From the NCBI GenBank assembly GCA_016717655.1, contig JADKFC010000001.1, forward strand, positions 248,001 through 312,000: DNA of 64,000 nt. The letters run 5' to 3'. The DNA is from Saprospiraceae bacterium (GTDB taxonomy: Bacteria; Bacteroidota; Bacteroidia; Chitinophagales; Saprospiraceae). A model generated the notes under the pieces. The model saw only the letters and a program-made list of their open reading frames with translations. It searched no databases and was not told the DNA's origin. Both the position numbers and the translations under genes were made by a program. Below, piece after piece: positions 21,383-30,193 of the stretch (its first letter is position 1; the number at the start of each line of letters is the position of its first letter).

Positions 21383-21614
21383 TTGGTTAAATGTATTGTT
21401 TGATATTACAACTGTTGCTAGTTTGTCAGTTCTTGTTGATGGTTTCAGCTGACATTTTCGGGCTTTGTATTGTTTCAGGTGTTCTACTTGTCCTGTCCGA
21501 AGTGTCGAGAACACTAAACTGTCTGTAAGCATTGAATCTGATGCGAAGCAAAAAGCTCCATTTAACCAACGAACACTCAATTTCTTGTACGTGCTGTTAG
21601 CTGTTGCCAATCTA
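21383..21614 (-). repeat. Long, diverged attC-like spacer
   Basis: The right end CGTGCTGTTAGCTG resembles long-class attC ends, and a possible left end lies near ATTACAACTG (21408). The arms are poorly matched. Confidence 0.4.
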
Positions 21615-22683
21615 TTATTTATTCGTTGTCATTTCAGTTACCGTTTCCCCATCATATTTCCATATTCCATTTGCGCCCCCAAACCAAATATTATCCTCTA
21701 AATCGCCAAGAATGAATAGCACATGAGAGAAAGTCTTTCCGTTGTAGTTATATTCAGAAAACTTTTGACCGTCAAAAAGGCATAAGTTAACCAAGTCAGC
21801 ACCAAGCCAAAGATTACCATTTTTATCTTCAAAAATTGCACGAATTCGCTTATTACAAAGACCATCTGCAACAGAATATGTTTTGAATGAGCTACCGTCA
21901 TAAACAGTTAATCCACTATTTCTATTTCCGTTAAACCCAAACCATAGCTTTCCGGTCTTGTCACAGAAAATTGCTCGTACCTGGTCTTCACTTAGTCCAT
22001 CTTTTATCAAAAATTGTGTAAACTCTTTACCATCGAATTGACTGACTCCTCCGTGAGTCATTGAAGCAAACCACATATTTCCTTTGCTATCTTTTCTTAT
22101 AAAAGGAATCCAATTGTGATACAAACTATCTATTTGTTTTTGTCCGATTTCGGTTAAATAGGATTTGAAGCTTTTCCCATCATAGCAATAGGCTCCAGCA
22201 CCACCAGTGCCAATCCATAAGTTGTTGTTATTATCGGTTGCTAAAGCATAAGCTGCATTTGGGCTTAGAGTGTGGTACACAGTACTAATCCAACCTGTTG
22301 TGGTGTCTTGGTATGGTAGAGGTATATGTTCAAATTGTTGCCTGTTGTATTTGACTAAACCATTTTGAGTTCCGAACCATAGATTATTTTTATGGTCAGA
22401 TACAATTGAAAAGACTTTGATTACTACTCAATCCGTCTTTCATTGAATAATTTTTACATGATTTTCCGTCAAAATGGTAAATACCACTACTACTTGTGAA
22501 CCAAAGCGTACCGTCTATATCTACGTAACCATTTGAAAATCCGTGTTTCGGAAGAGGAATTTTGATTACATCTGTAACCTTCTCAACTTCCGGTGATAGT
22601 TTTTCATTTTTAACCTGTCCATTACAAGAAATAAATGAGGAAACTAAAATCAATAAAGATATGTTTCTAAATGAAATTTTCAT
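21615..22683 (-). CDS. Two-component-regulator-propeller lipoprotein 6 (frameshifted)
   Basis: About 355 residues. I start at the Met at 22683, where the lipoprotein signal begins (SLLILVSSFISCNGQ). Blades such as DGTLWFTSSSGIYHFDGK and NGNLWLGADLVNLCLFDGQ are present. The frame changes near 22418-22422: the alternative frame continues as KVFSIVSDHKNNLWFGT, a normal blade, so the two halves are one gene. Third integron-borne member of this family. Confidence 0.8.
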
Positions 22684-22779
22684 TTTTTGCGTTTTATGGT
22701 TACAGCTAATAGCTGTGTATTTTCGATGGTGAAAAAATAAAATAAGTTTACTAAACATTTGAACAAAAGCTTAATAGAA

Positions 22780-22834
22780 TTATAAAAACATTTTTATATC
22801 CGTCAGCCTTAAAATAACAAAAACCTTGTTAGCA
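22780..22834 (-). repeat. attC half-site
   Basis: Only the right end CCTTGTTAGCAGC is recognisable, between the small membrane protein and the propeller gene. Confidence 0.35.
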
Positions 22835-22867
22835 GCTTGGCTTAGACTTACTTTCTCATTGATATTA

Positions 22868-23215
22868 CTAATTACCAGATTTAGTCTTATTGCTCTTTCC
22901 TAATAAAATTGCAAATGTAATACCTAAGATGAGTCCTATGCTTATACCGATGGGCATATTATCAAGAACATAAACTCCAAAAGGTATACATGCCAATAAG
23001 CAAAATGATATCCATTGAAGTTCAATATTTTGAAATATATTTAATCTTAAGTCAATTAATAGGAAGACAAAACCGGAAACCAAGACACAAGAAACCCCAA
23101 TAAATTCACCAAAGTGTCTGAATTCGTCTGCTATTGTGAAGTATCCAATTATCCCGGATATAACAAGGAAGCTCCCTAAAATTCTATAATTGGTCAGTTT
23201 AAATTTATTGCTCAT
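22868..23215 (-). CDS. Four-helix membrane protein, unknown
   Basis: 115 residues with four hydrophobic segments (about 11-26, 36-54, 66-80 and 87-105) and a basic C-terminal tail (GKSNKTKSGN). No family recognised. Single-gene cassette. Confidence 0.6.
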   Translation of the reverse strand: MSNKFKLTNYRILGSFLVISGIIGYFTIADEFRHFGEFIGVSCVLVSGFVFLLIDLRLNIFQNIELQWISFCLLACIPFGVYVLDNMPIGISIGLILGITFAILLGKSNKTKSGN

Positions 23216-23551
23216 CCAGAATTTTATTTACATATTTTCATTAAGGATAGTGGTTCATTAGCCTTGCAGACAGAGGTTCTTAGCGTGGCGATGTGACGAA
23301 TTATTTAGCACTACAGTTCAATTGAATTATAAGTGTTGAAACTTACACCATTGTTTCATAGAAGCACATCAGCCGTTACATGGACAAACCGAAGTTAGCG
23401 TTTCGGGCATTTTTAGTTCTTTTATTTTTCATCCTATAAAAAGTTGGTTTGAAATTTAAGAATTTGTATGTGTGTTTAATCATGAACAGCTGTTCTCCTT
23501 ACCTTGGAATAAATTGTTTCTTCTCTTTCTTTACCAGTTTCTGTCAATTCT
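23216..23551 (-). repeat. Gap containing a partial attC
   Basis: The right part of a long attC is clear (TTTCATAGAAGCAC at about 23353, then ACAAACCGAAGTTAGCG ending 23400). The left end near 23256 is degenerate. The remaining bases to 23551 hold nothing recognisable. Confidence 0.45.
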
Positions 23552-23812
23552 CTATTTCAATCCTTTGTCTTTGATGATTTTAGAAATGTTAAATATTTTT
23601 CGCTCAAAGTAAAATGCCAAAAATAGTTCGTTTAACTGAAAGTCTGCAAACAAATTCAACCTTTCAAAATCTCGTTCAGCATGAATGTGGTAAATTTTTG
23701 TTTTTTTTATAAGAAAGGAAGGATAAACTATTGTATAGTTCAGTCCTTCAGAGTTGAGTAATTGTATCAAAGTTTCTCGGAATGAACGTTTACCTTTAAT
23801 TTTAGGTCTCAA
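23552..23812 (-). CDS. Cassette protein fragment, unknown
   Basis: 86 residues from a TTG start. The same frame remains open upstream through PEYLTALSKTFDDKSSLRP to a stop near 23868, so the real gene may be longer or 5'-broken. Basic and helical, with no recognised family. Confidence 0.4.
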   Translation of the reverse strand: MRPKIKGKRSFRETLIQLLNSEGLNYTIVYPSFLIKKTKIYHIHAERDFERLNLFADFQLNELFLAFYFERKIFNISKIIKDKGLK

Positions 23813-24206
23813 TGAGCTCTTGTCGTCAAATGTTTTTGAAAGGGCAGTTAAGTATTCTGGTGTTTATTCAAGCGTTACAAAAATGGTGTCATGCAAAAAT
23901 TTGAAAAAGAAGGCGAAATTTCGTTTCAGTTATTTGCACTAATTTGTCTAATTCTGCTTGGAAATTCAATTTTATATTTTAAATTAGTAATTCTAATGTT
24001 TTGTCTGTTTTGTTGGTCGTTCTTGCCCGGCCACTTGCAGCTTACATTTACCAAAATGCAGCGATTTTTACCACAAAACTTGACTTTATAACTAATGATT
24101 GAATATCCACAAAACAATTTTTAGGAACACAGGCTGCCATGCATGAACGGGGAAGCCCCACATTTTAGGTAGGTGCGGATAGCTGTTCGGGCATTTTGTA
24201 TGTTAA
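23813..24206. other. Gap, no supported gene
   Basis: AT-rich DNA. A GATAGCTGTTCGGGC segment near 24178 resembles a mutated GTTAGCGGTTCGGGC attC end seen at 41452. Two short frames on opposite strands overlap here and neither is convincing. Confidence 0.4.
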
Positions 24207-24675
24207 TTATAAGTGTTTTTCCATTTTTATATTTGCTCTTTCGTAAAGTCCACTTTCTAACTCAATCTCTTTAAAGCTATATTTTCTATATAAGTGAATA
24301 GCCGACTGCAATTTTGCGTTTGAATACAAAATTATTGTCTGTATTTGTTTTGTTGGGATATATTCAAGCAATGTTCAAGTAATATTGTCCCAATGCCTTG
24401 TCCTTGTCCTTTGTCGCTAACAGCCATTTTTCCTAATTCATATACGGTTTCACTCTTTTTAATAAGGAGGCTGTTCCAACTATTTCACCATTGAGTTTTG
24501 CATAGTAAATGTGTCCTCCTTTGTCTATGATGTACTTTTGAGGATTTGAAAGTGATGCAATATCACCTTCTTCTAAACGAAAATATTTTTCAAGCCACTC
24601 ATAATTCAGTGTTTTAATTGGTTCTGATAACTCTTCAGAAAATTCTATGATTTCAACTTCGTGTATGTTACGCAT
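24207..24675 (-). pseudogene. GNAT acetyltransferase, two frameshifts
   Basis: Reading across three frames gives a complete GNAT N-acetyltransferase of about 156 residues. The first 70 (YYAKLNGEIVGTASLLK) are followed by KSETVYELGKMAVSDKGQGQ and GIGTILLEHCL, the acetyl-CoA-binding motif A (Q/R-x-x-G-x-G/I). The end is QTIILYSNAKLQSAIHLYRK and YSFKEIELE. One break is near 24450 and the other in a C run near 24360. Substrate unknown. Only the first third is an open frame as written. Confidence 0.65.
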
Positions 24676-24702
24676 TTGTTAGGCTATTAAATTACAACTT
24701 AT

Positions 24703-24925
24703 TCAGAAACTCCATTCCCGTTTGTCAACATTTCCCAGTTTAATGATAGTTTTCTCTTTCCTTTGTCCGTCAATGAAAATCGAATTTAATAGTTTTATGA
24801 AAATAGTCTTCTGTTACAAGATTGTCTTTTTGTTAATATTCAAAGGCTGGCTCCAAGTTTGCTTGGCCACTCTCGGAATTTTATATAAGTGCAATTCATT
24901 TATTGTCAAAATTAAGTTAACTCAT
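24703..24925 (-). pseudogene. Decayed short ORF
   Basis: A minus-strand frame reads NELHLYKIPRVAKQTWSQPL, then an internal TAA, then FIDGQRKEKTIIKLG and a stop at 24703. The composition looks coding but an in-frame stop and the missing start make it a remnant. No family recognised. Confidence 0.3.
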
Positions 24926-24965
24926 TTCGTTTTCTTGGATATGTTGTAGTATCGTTTTTCCCTGA

Positions 24966-25034
24966 CGACTAATGTTTAGCACACCTGTCGTAATATCGAT
25001 AAGTTGTAAGCTCACAGTTTACATTGTTAACTTT
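24966..25034 (-). repeat. Decayed short-class attC
   Basis: The segment GTTTAGCACACCTGTCGTA ... ACATTGTTAAC resembles the clear attC at 44882 (TTGTACACCTGCCGTA ... ACGTTGTTATAT) base for base in places, but the left AACG is changed to TAATG. Confidence 0.45.
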
Positions 25035-25045
25035 TCGCCTTTGTT

Positions 25046-25564
25046 TTAATTTATTTTTTTATACAAATACATGTTCCCATCAGATGGAGTTGCATCACCA
25101 TACATGTAGTTTTCGCAAAATTGATTAATAAATAGACCTTCAACGTATTCATGAATAATATTTAATTTAAAATTTAGACCGTTATTGACCTCTTCGATTT
25201 TCCATGAATGTGTTGAAACCGTATCAATATGTCCATTCTTAAATTGGAAAGTCAATTCATTTTCGGTAATTGTTAAATATCCACAAGGTTGAGAAATGGT
25301 TGGAAGCCATCCCTCTCCATGGCCAATTAGCTTCCAGTCACCTATCAAGTTATTTTCTATACTGTTTTTTGATTTCAATGGAGTTTCCAAACATTCACTC
25401 ATTATTATCCTTTCGTTTTCATCAATCAAACCATCCATATTATCATCAATTTGTTCAAAAACACAATCATTTCCGTAGGCATTAATTTCTTCAACCTTCT
25501 TATTACAGGAAATTAGCACAGCTATAAACAAAAGTAAGGCATTTAAAGGTTTAAGATATTTCAT
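25046..25564 (-). CDS. Lipoprotein with EF-hand-like loop
   Basis: 172 residues. Lipoprotein signal (LLLFIAVLISCNKK). A loop DDNMDGLIDENE at about 40-52 fits the calcium-binding DxNxDGxIDxxE consensus. The rest (IGDWKLIGHGEGWLP, YLTITENELTFQF) looks like a small lipocalin-like barrel. Probably an envelope lipoprotein of unknown role. Confidence 0.65.
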   Translation of the reverse strand: MKYLKPLNALLLFIAVLISCNKKVEEINAYGNDCVFEQIDDNMDGLIDENERIIMSECLETPLKSKNSIENNLIGDWKLIGHGEGWLPTISQPCGYLTITENELTFQFKNGHIDTVSTHSWKIEEVNNGLNFKLNIIHEYVEGLFINQFCENYMYGDATPSDGNMYLYKKIN

Positions 25565-25642
25565 TTTTGAAGATTTTATTATTATGATAGATGTTAATAT
25601 TTTAGAAAAAAATTCTTGAGTCGTTGGTCTATGGAGGAAGAC

Positions 25643-25775
25643 AACGGTTAATTGGTTTGCAAGGGCGAAGATTTTTAATACCAGACTTCATTCAGATAAC
25701 TGAACATCCGCCTTGTCCTGCCAAGATGATAGCTGCGAGGACGGAATTCCCTCTTTCGCAAACCCCTTGTTATGC
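25643..25775 (-). repeat. attC site 3
   Basis: Ends CAACGGTTA and GTTATGC. The arms GGTTTGCAAGGGCGAAG and CTTTCGCAAACCCC pair. Long class. Confidence 0.7.
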
Positions 25776-25850
25776 GATCGAGCTACTCTGTATATGCAGT
25801 CTGTCTCAATCGTTTTTTCATAAAGGGGGTCGAAAAATTGACTCGCTAAT

Positions 25851-26393
25851 CTAGAAGGAAGCATGGTGGTCCTTAAGCGACTTCACTTTAGGTTTGATAA
25901 ATAATCTTGCAATAGCTGCTAAAATCGCGAATATAGTGCCGGGAGCACCGGCAAACTTGTATTGTCCTTTAATCTGTTTAAGTATATAGTCAAAATCAAC
26001 TATCATCTGAAAACCCGGTTTATTGGGATTGGATTGACTGTTTAATGAGTTAAACCCCTGCACTAACATGTAGTCAATGTCAAGTGCAGGTTTGTATGTC
26101 GCTCTAAATCTTGTCTCTCTGTCAAGAGGATTTGAAAAGGTGTGTGCCGTGTTTGCTGTAACATTAAAACTTTGGCCTTCTTCAAGAAGAATTTTTTTTC
26201 CTTTGGCCGAAAGTTCCAGTTTGCCTTCAATAACTTCAAAAATTTCGTCTTGCAATGGATGAATATGTGGCGGTGGACCCTCTTGTCCAGCTGGAATGGT
26301 GCAGATAACTTCTGTAAAAGCACCTTCAGTGTCTTTACCAGTCTTTACAAAGGTGATTGTTTCACCTGTTGATTTTAGTGTTATAGATTTCAT
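25851..26393 (-). CDS. Cupin-domain protein with C-terminal hydrophobic tail
   Basis: 180 residues. Cupin motif 1 is GPPPHIHPLQDEIFEVIEG (HxH...E) and motif 2 is NTAHTFSNP. A hydrophobic segment (GTIFAILAAIARLFI, about 150-165) follows the barrel, so the protein may be membrane-tethered. Substrate unknown. Single-gene cassette ending about 75 bp before attC 3. Confidence 0.8.
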   Translation of the reverse strand: MKSITLKSTGETITFVKTGKDTEGAFTEVICTIPAGQEGPPPHIHPLQDEIFEVIEGKLELSAKGKKILLEEGQSFNVTANTAHTFSNPLDRETRFRATYKPALDIDYMLVQGFNSLNSQSNPNKPGFQMIVDFDYILKQIKGQYKFAGAPGTIFAILAAIARLFIKPKVKSLKDHHASF

Positions 26394-26496
26394 TTTGACC
26401 TTGTTTAATTTTGAGATTAATATTTATTGTTTCTAACTTCCAGTTTTGTCGTCTATTCCAGAGAAATAGATGTTAGCGATATCGGTAAGTTTGACG

Positions 26497-26625
26497 CATA
26501 ACGGTTTTGGACTTGGCGAAGGAGGCGATTTTATCACCTAAGTTCAATGGAATTCTGATGTTGAAACTTACACAAATGTTTCATAGAAGCACTTCAGCCG
26601 CTATATTGCCAAACCGATGTTAGCG
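26497..26625 (-). repeat. attC site 4
   Basis: Ends CATAACGG and GTTAGCG. The arms TTTTGGACTTGGCGAAGG and TATTGCCAAACCGATG pair, with TAGAAGCAC in the centre. A good example of the long class. Confidence 0.8.
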
Positions 26626-27310
26626 GATATTTTTAGTTTTCTGTCAAACCATTTAATCACAACTTCATTTAATTCTGTTTTATAATCTGTAAAGTAGTGG
26701 TCAGTTTCAAACTTCATTAATTCAAAGTCATATTCTATTTCCTTTAATTTTATTGCAATCTTGTCAGCTTGTATTGGATTTACATTTTCGTCTTTTGTTC
26801 CACACAAAATTAACAAACTACTATTCTTATTTAATTCGTCTGCCCAATAAATAACAGATCGTTTTTTTAATTCTGTTTCTTTGTTTTCAATGTAGTTTGG
26901 TACGCACTCAGAGATTACTTTTAATTCCATTTCAGGTCGGTCATTAATTGTTCCAAACAAGTCAGTTGGTCCATTACCAATGATAGCAGTCTTTATTTTT
27001 TCTGATTTTTGAAGAGCTAAATAAGTCATCATTCCGCCTCTTGACCATCCAAACATTCCAATACTATTTGAATCTGCTTTTTCTACCTCTTTTATGGTTT
27101 CGGTCAAGCATAAAACATCATTTATTTCTGCCCCTCCAAATTCATCCTTAGCCCTATAGTTGCTTCCAATTATTACATAGCCTTGTTCTGCTAATTTAGA
27201 GTTTTAGATAAATCAACAATTTCTTTCGATATAATTTTACCGTTTTGAGAAAAGGCATTCCCAAAATTTAACAAAATTGAAAATAGAAGTATAAATGTGC
27301 TTTTAATGCG
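26601..27310 (-). pseudogene. Alpha/beta-hydrolase (S9-like), broken
   Basis: The intact 168-codon C-terminal part has the nucleophile elbow MFGWSRGGMMTYLAL, the acid in CGTKDENVNP and the His in ETDHYFTDY, a full prolyl-oligopeptidase-type triad. Upstream, another frame reads LAEQGYVIIGSNYRAKDEFG, the conserved region before the elbow, and a further frame gives a signal-peptide-like FILLFSILLNFGNAFSQ. The segment between signal and catalytic domain is very short, so an internal deletion plus frameshift is likely. The stop codon lies inside attC 4. Confidence 0.6.
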
Positions 27311-27343
27311 TTTGGATTCTGTATCAGTTTTCCTAAAATATCC

Positions 27344-27409
27344 GCTAACGTCCAGCACTGGCGACTGACGCTGTGTTAGCCAGTCTGTCCATTCAGTGCA
27401 TTGTTGTAG
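27344..27409 (-). repeat. attC site 5
   Basis: Ends GCTAACG and GTTGTAG. Inner arms CCAGCACTGGCGACTG and CAGTCTGTCC...CAGTGCA. Short class. Confidence 0.7.
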
Positions 27410-27413
27410 GTGG

Positions 27414-27770
27414 TTATCCTTCAATTTTATTTAAGTAAATGTTGACAGGTTTAGAAAAGTTTGTCAGGTAAAAAGCAATTGACAGTCCTATCAGTAATAT
27501 AAAAAATGCAATTGAAATTGATTTTGCCATTATTAAACTCATCAAAATGGTCAATATTGATAACATGGTTAATATTGATACGACGTTTCCAATGTGTCTC
27601 CAACGCCAAAGCAAGCCAATTACAAGCAAGAACCCGAAGTTTCCAAAAATTTCAAATTTTCCACTTTGTTCTACAAACAATTCTTTTGAGAAATTACTCA
27701 GGGCGGATATTACAAAAATAATTGCCGCTACCACCAAAGTTCCTCTTTTACCCGATTGTTTAAGTTCCAT
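27414..27770 (-). CDS. Four-helix membrane protein, unknown
   Basis: 118 residues starting MELKQSGKRG, then hydrophobic segments at about 12-27, 44-56, 62-82 and 86-103. No family recognised. It ends 5 bp from attC 5, the tight spacing expected of a cassette gene. Confidence 0.6.
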   Translation of the reverse strand: MELKQSGKRGTLVVAAIIFVISALSNFSKELFVEQSGKFEIFGNFGFLLVIGLLWRWRHIGNVVSILTMLSILTILMSLIMAKSISIAFFILLIGLSIAFYLTNFSKPVNIYLNKIEG

Positions 27771-27811
27771 TGAATTCTTTTTATTTAAATTGTTTTTTTT
27801 ATTAATTACCT

Positions 27812-27961
27812 ACAACGGTTTTGGGCTTGGCGAAGGTGGCAATTTTCAGCACAAACCTGCCTGCAGGCGGGCAGGTGTTCATGCGGAGAACAAAACTTTC
27901 TGCTACCACTAAACTATTTGCGGAGCCAAAAAATCCGCCTATTGTAAATGTGCTGTTATAG
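27812..27961 (-). repeat. attC site 6 with inserted palindrome
   Basis: Ends ACAACGG and GTTATAG. It carries the CTTGGCGAAGG arm of the long class. A GC-rich palindrome CCTGCCTGCAGGCGGGCAGG (27857-27876) sits inside it and looks like a separate small repeat. Confidence 0.6.
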
Positions 27962-27983
27962 CAAGTGGTTCTCCCATTCCTGT

Positions 27984-28509
27984 TCATGCTGACGATGTTT
28001 TATCAAGTAAGTCTGCTTTACTCGACTTGGCAGCCGTCCTCATGAGTAAAATAAATTCAGTCAATTTTTCAGGGTCAATTTTTACTTGTCCCAATGAAAT
28101 ATTGAGTTCTTGAGCTCCAATTACTTCCTTAAATTTTGTTGTCTGTTGACATAATTTGCTTTTGTTTTTCGAAGGTATAAATTTTTCGTCAACTACTAAA
28201 CAAATGAATTTCTGCTTATGAATGTCAAAGAGGTAAGCGTCTTGAATAATTTCCCAATTTATAAAATCAATGTTTGTCGTGCGGTCAAAAATGCCTGTCT
28301 CATTGATAATTATTTGAGGTCTTCTGTCAAGCAAGTGAAACAGACCAACTGGATAACCAAGTCCAAAGAAAACAATGTTCAACAGAAGCCAGCCAAGTCG
28401 GCATATGACCAGTCAAAATACCCCAAAGTCCAAACCCTACAAAAATGGAGGAAAGCAAAATAAGTTTTATTGCTCTCAAGGGTGACTTATAAAGTTTGAT
28501 TTCTTTCAT
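27984..28509 (-). CDS. STM3941-family protein (frameshifted)
   Basis: The N-terminal frame (MKEIKLYKSPLRAIKLILL, one membrane helix, GILTGHMPTWL) and the C-terminal frame (FFGLGYPVGLFHLLDRRP, IFDRTTNIDFINWEIIQD, GAQELNISLGQVKID) are two parts of one STM3941-family protein of about 175 residues. The break is near 28382. The family has two membrane helices and a cytosolic domain of unknown function and is frequent in Bacteroidota accessory DNA. Confidence 0.75.
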
Positions 28510-28547
28510 TCAGTTGTCTGTTTGTTCACGGTCGTCCTACCATTAGC

Positions 28548-28612
28548 TATAACGGTCTCGTGTATGCGGAGTTACGAGCTTTTGTTCGCTATGAACGTCA
28601 TATACGTTGTCT
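28548..28612 (-). repeat. attC site 7
   Basis: Ends TATAACG and GTTGTCT. The arms CTCGTGTATGCGGAG and CGTCATATACG pair imperfectly. Short class. Confidence 0.6.
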
Positions 28613-28619
28613 GCAGTTT

Positions 28620-29204
28620 TTATTTTTTTCTAAATACTAATTTTGTCTCTATCTGCTTATTGTATTTTGGAAATTCGGTTTTATTTTCATAATAAGATAG
28701 TCTTACATCATTTGTTAACTCTAATTTATCTTTGACTACCTTAAATTGTGATTCGTTTGTTTTTTTCATTGGCAATGGTCCAAATTCATAAGTAAGATTA
28801 AAATCTTTTTCTCTTTTCGCACCTGAAGTAAAGTTTGAGGATACCTTTTGATTTTCTCTTATAAAGTTAGGCTTCCATTCTATTATGTCATTTTTTTCAT
28901 TAACAATAAAACCATGTTCTTCAAGCTGAACTAACTCATCTTTAAATGTATTTGTCTTCATGTCGATTATAGACATTTCCGTTTTGATTATAAATACATA
29001 TTTAGAGTTTTCATCTATTTCTAATTTGAAATTGTTGTGATATTTATTTTGATACTCTTTTAACTTGTTTATTTCTTGTTCTGAATCGATTTTTTCACAT
29101 TTAATTTCTTCTAAAACCCAAATGCCAATTAGTTCTTTATTTACCATTACCCTTTCATTGCATGAAAGAAAAAATATAACACCTAAGAGAAGTATTTTAT
29201 TCAT
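28620..29204 (-). CDS. Lipocalin-like lipoprotein
   Basis: 194 residues. Lipoprotein signal (LLLGVIFFLSCNER), then LIGIWVLEEIKCEK, the start typical of small lipocalin-like lipoproteins in Bacteroidota, and alternating beta-strand and charged segments. No specific ligand can be named. It ends 8 bp from attC 7. Confidence 0.6.
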   Translation of the reverse strand: MNKILLLGVIFFLSCNERVMVNKELIGIWVLEEIKCEKIDSEQEINKLKEYQNKYHNNFKLEIDENSKYVFIIKTEMSIIDMKTNTFKDELVQLEEHGFIVNEKNDIIEWKPNFIRENQKVSSNFTSGAKREKDFNLTYEFGPLPMKKTNESQFKVVKDKLELTNDVRLSYYENKTEFPKYNKQIETKLVFRKK

Positions 29205-29227
29205 GTTATTCTTTCTTCATTATTACC

Positions 29228-29292
29228 GACAACGACTGGTTTAGCTGCTGCGTCTTAACGATAGTAGGCGTAGCAGCTACACGATGTTATGC
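29228..29292 (-). repeat. attC site 8
   Basis: Ends GACAACG and GTTATGC. The arms TTTAGCTGCTGCG and CGTAGCAGCTACACG pair. This is the attC type carried by every gene-free cassette. Confidence 0.8.
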
Positions 29293-29483
29293 TAGGTGGT
29301 AATTCGACTATACTTTTGTACTTTCCATTAAAGTGGACATTTCCATGCATTTGAAGAGGTAGTCCGTTATTTGGTAAGGATAAAAGATAGTCTAGTCGAA
29401 GAACTGTTGATTATTATTTTAGGTAGTTAATTTTTATCATCAATTCTTGGTACATCGATTTTTAGGTGGTGTGGACCATGGAG
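29293..29483 (-). ncRNA. Gene-free structured cassette, copy A
   Basis: No open frame beyond 19 codons on either strand. The foldable core is 29303-29400: outer arms TTCGACTA and TAGTCGAA, inner pair GGAC/GTCC around a loop. Nearly identical to copy D at 46517. Whether it is transcribed is unknown. Confidence 0.55.
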
Positions 29484-29551
29484 CATAACGGATCGGCGAA
29501 ATGTGTCGGAGTTGGCGATAGCCACTCTGACATCATGATCGCTTGTTATCT
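29484..29551 (-). repeat. attC site 9
   Basis: Ends CATAACG and GTTATCT. The arms GTCGGAGTTGGCGATAGCC and GGC-type partner (CACTCTGACATCATG) pair. Short class. Confidence 0.65.
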
Positions 29552-29565
29552 TTAGGATTTCACTG

Positions 29566-30036
29566 TTATTTAGGTTCGTTTTTTAATTGAACTAATTTGT
29601 CTTCTTTCCCAAGATATTTAAATAGTTCAATCCCAAATTCCTTTATTTCGTCTAATTTATTAATATCGCCAATGACCTTATACATATCGTAAGATTTATC
29701 AAAGCTCAGTTCAGCAATTTCCTTAACACCATATTTGTACTCTAATTTGGACAAATGAAATAATGAGTTGGCTATTCCTTCATTCAATCCGAGTTCGTTG
29801 CTAAGTTTAATGGCAGAGTTTACTTTCTCCCTTGCTTTTTCAAATTTGCCTACTTTGCCAAGTGACTCGCTATCAAAAAGTATGGAATCAATCATTTGAA
29901 GTTTGTGATTTTCGTTTTTCATATTTTCTTTTTTCAATTCAGTTTTTGTTTCCTGACTTATTTCATTGGTTTTAGGTCTTTCTGCTTGCTTTGTATTACA
30001 AGAAATAAACATCAATAAAATAATTAATTTGTTCAT
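29566..30036 (-). CDS. TPR-like lipoprotein
   Basis: 156 residues. Lipoprotein signal (IILLMFISCNTKQ), a charged linker, then helical pairs (ESLGKVGKFEKAREKVNSAI, NEGIANSLFHLSKLEYKYG) that look like tetratricopeptide repeats. Probably a periplasmic scaffold. Single-gene cassette. Confidence 0.6.
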   Translation of the reverse strand: MNKLIILLMFISCNTKQAERPKTNEISQETKTELKKENMKNENHKLQMIDSILFDSESLGKVGKFEKAREKVNSAIKLSNELGLNEGIANSLFHLSKLEYKYGVKEIAELSFDKSYDMYKVIGDINKLDEIKEFGIELFKYLGKEDKLVQLKNEPK

Positions 30037-30054
30037 GTTTCATTATTTTCTTAC

Positions 30055-30186
30055 AGATAACGGTTTGCCGCTTTGCGAAAGGGGGGATTTTTAGCACTAA
30101 ACTTCATTAGAAGCACAAATCTTGAACTTAGCACTGCACTATCATAGAAGCACGAAACCTCTACTTGCGTGTAGGTGCTGTTATAG
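30055..30186 (-). repeat. attC site 10
   Basis: Ends AGATAACGG and GTTATAG. The arms GCCGCTTTGCGAAAGGGG and CCTCTACTTGCGTGTAGG pair in part; TAGAAGCAC occurs twice inside. Long class. Confidence 0.75.
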
Positions 30187-30193
30187 CCAGTTT

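Noticed and set aside
24722..24949. Plus-strand 75-codon hydrophobic frame
   Set aside because: It lies antisense to a better minus-strand coding remnant, and AT-rich complements commonly give Phe/Leu-rich frames.
29293..29490. A 19-codon minus-strand ORF (MLHGPHHLK...) in gene-free cassette A
   Set aside because: Not conserved as a frame in the other seven copies; copy C ends after four codons.
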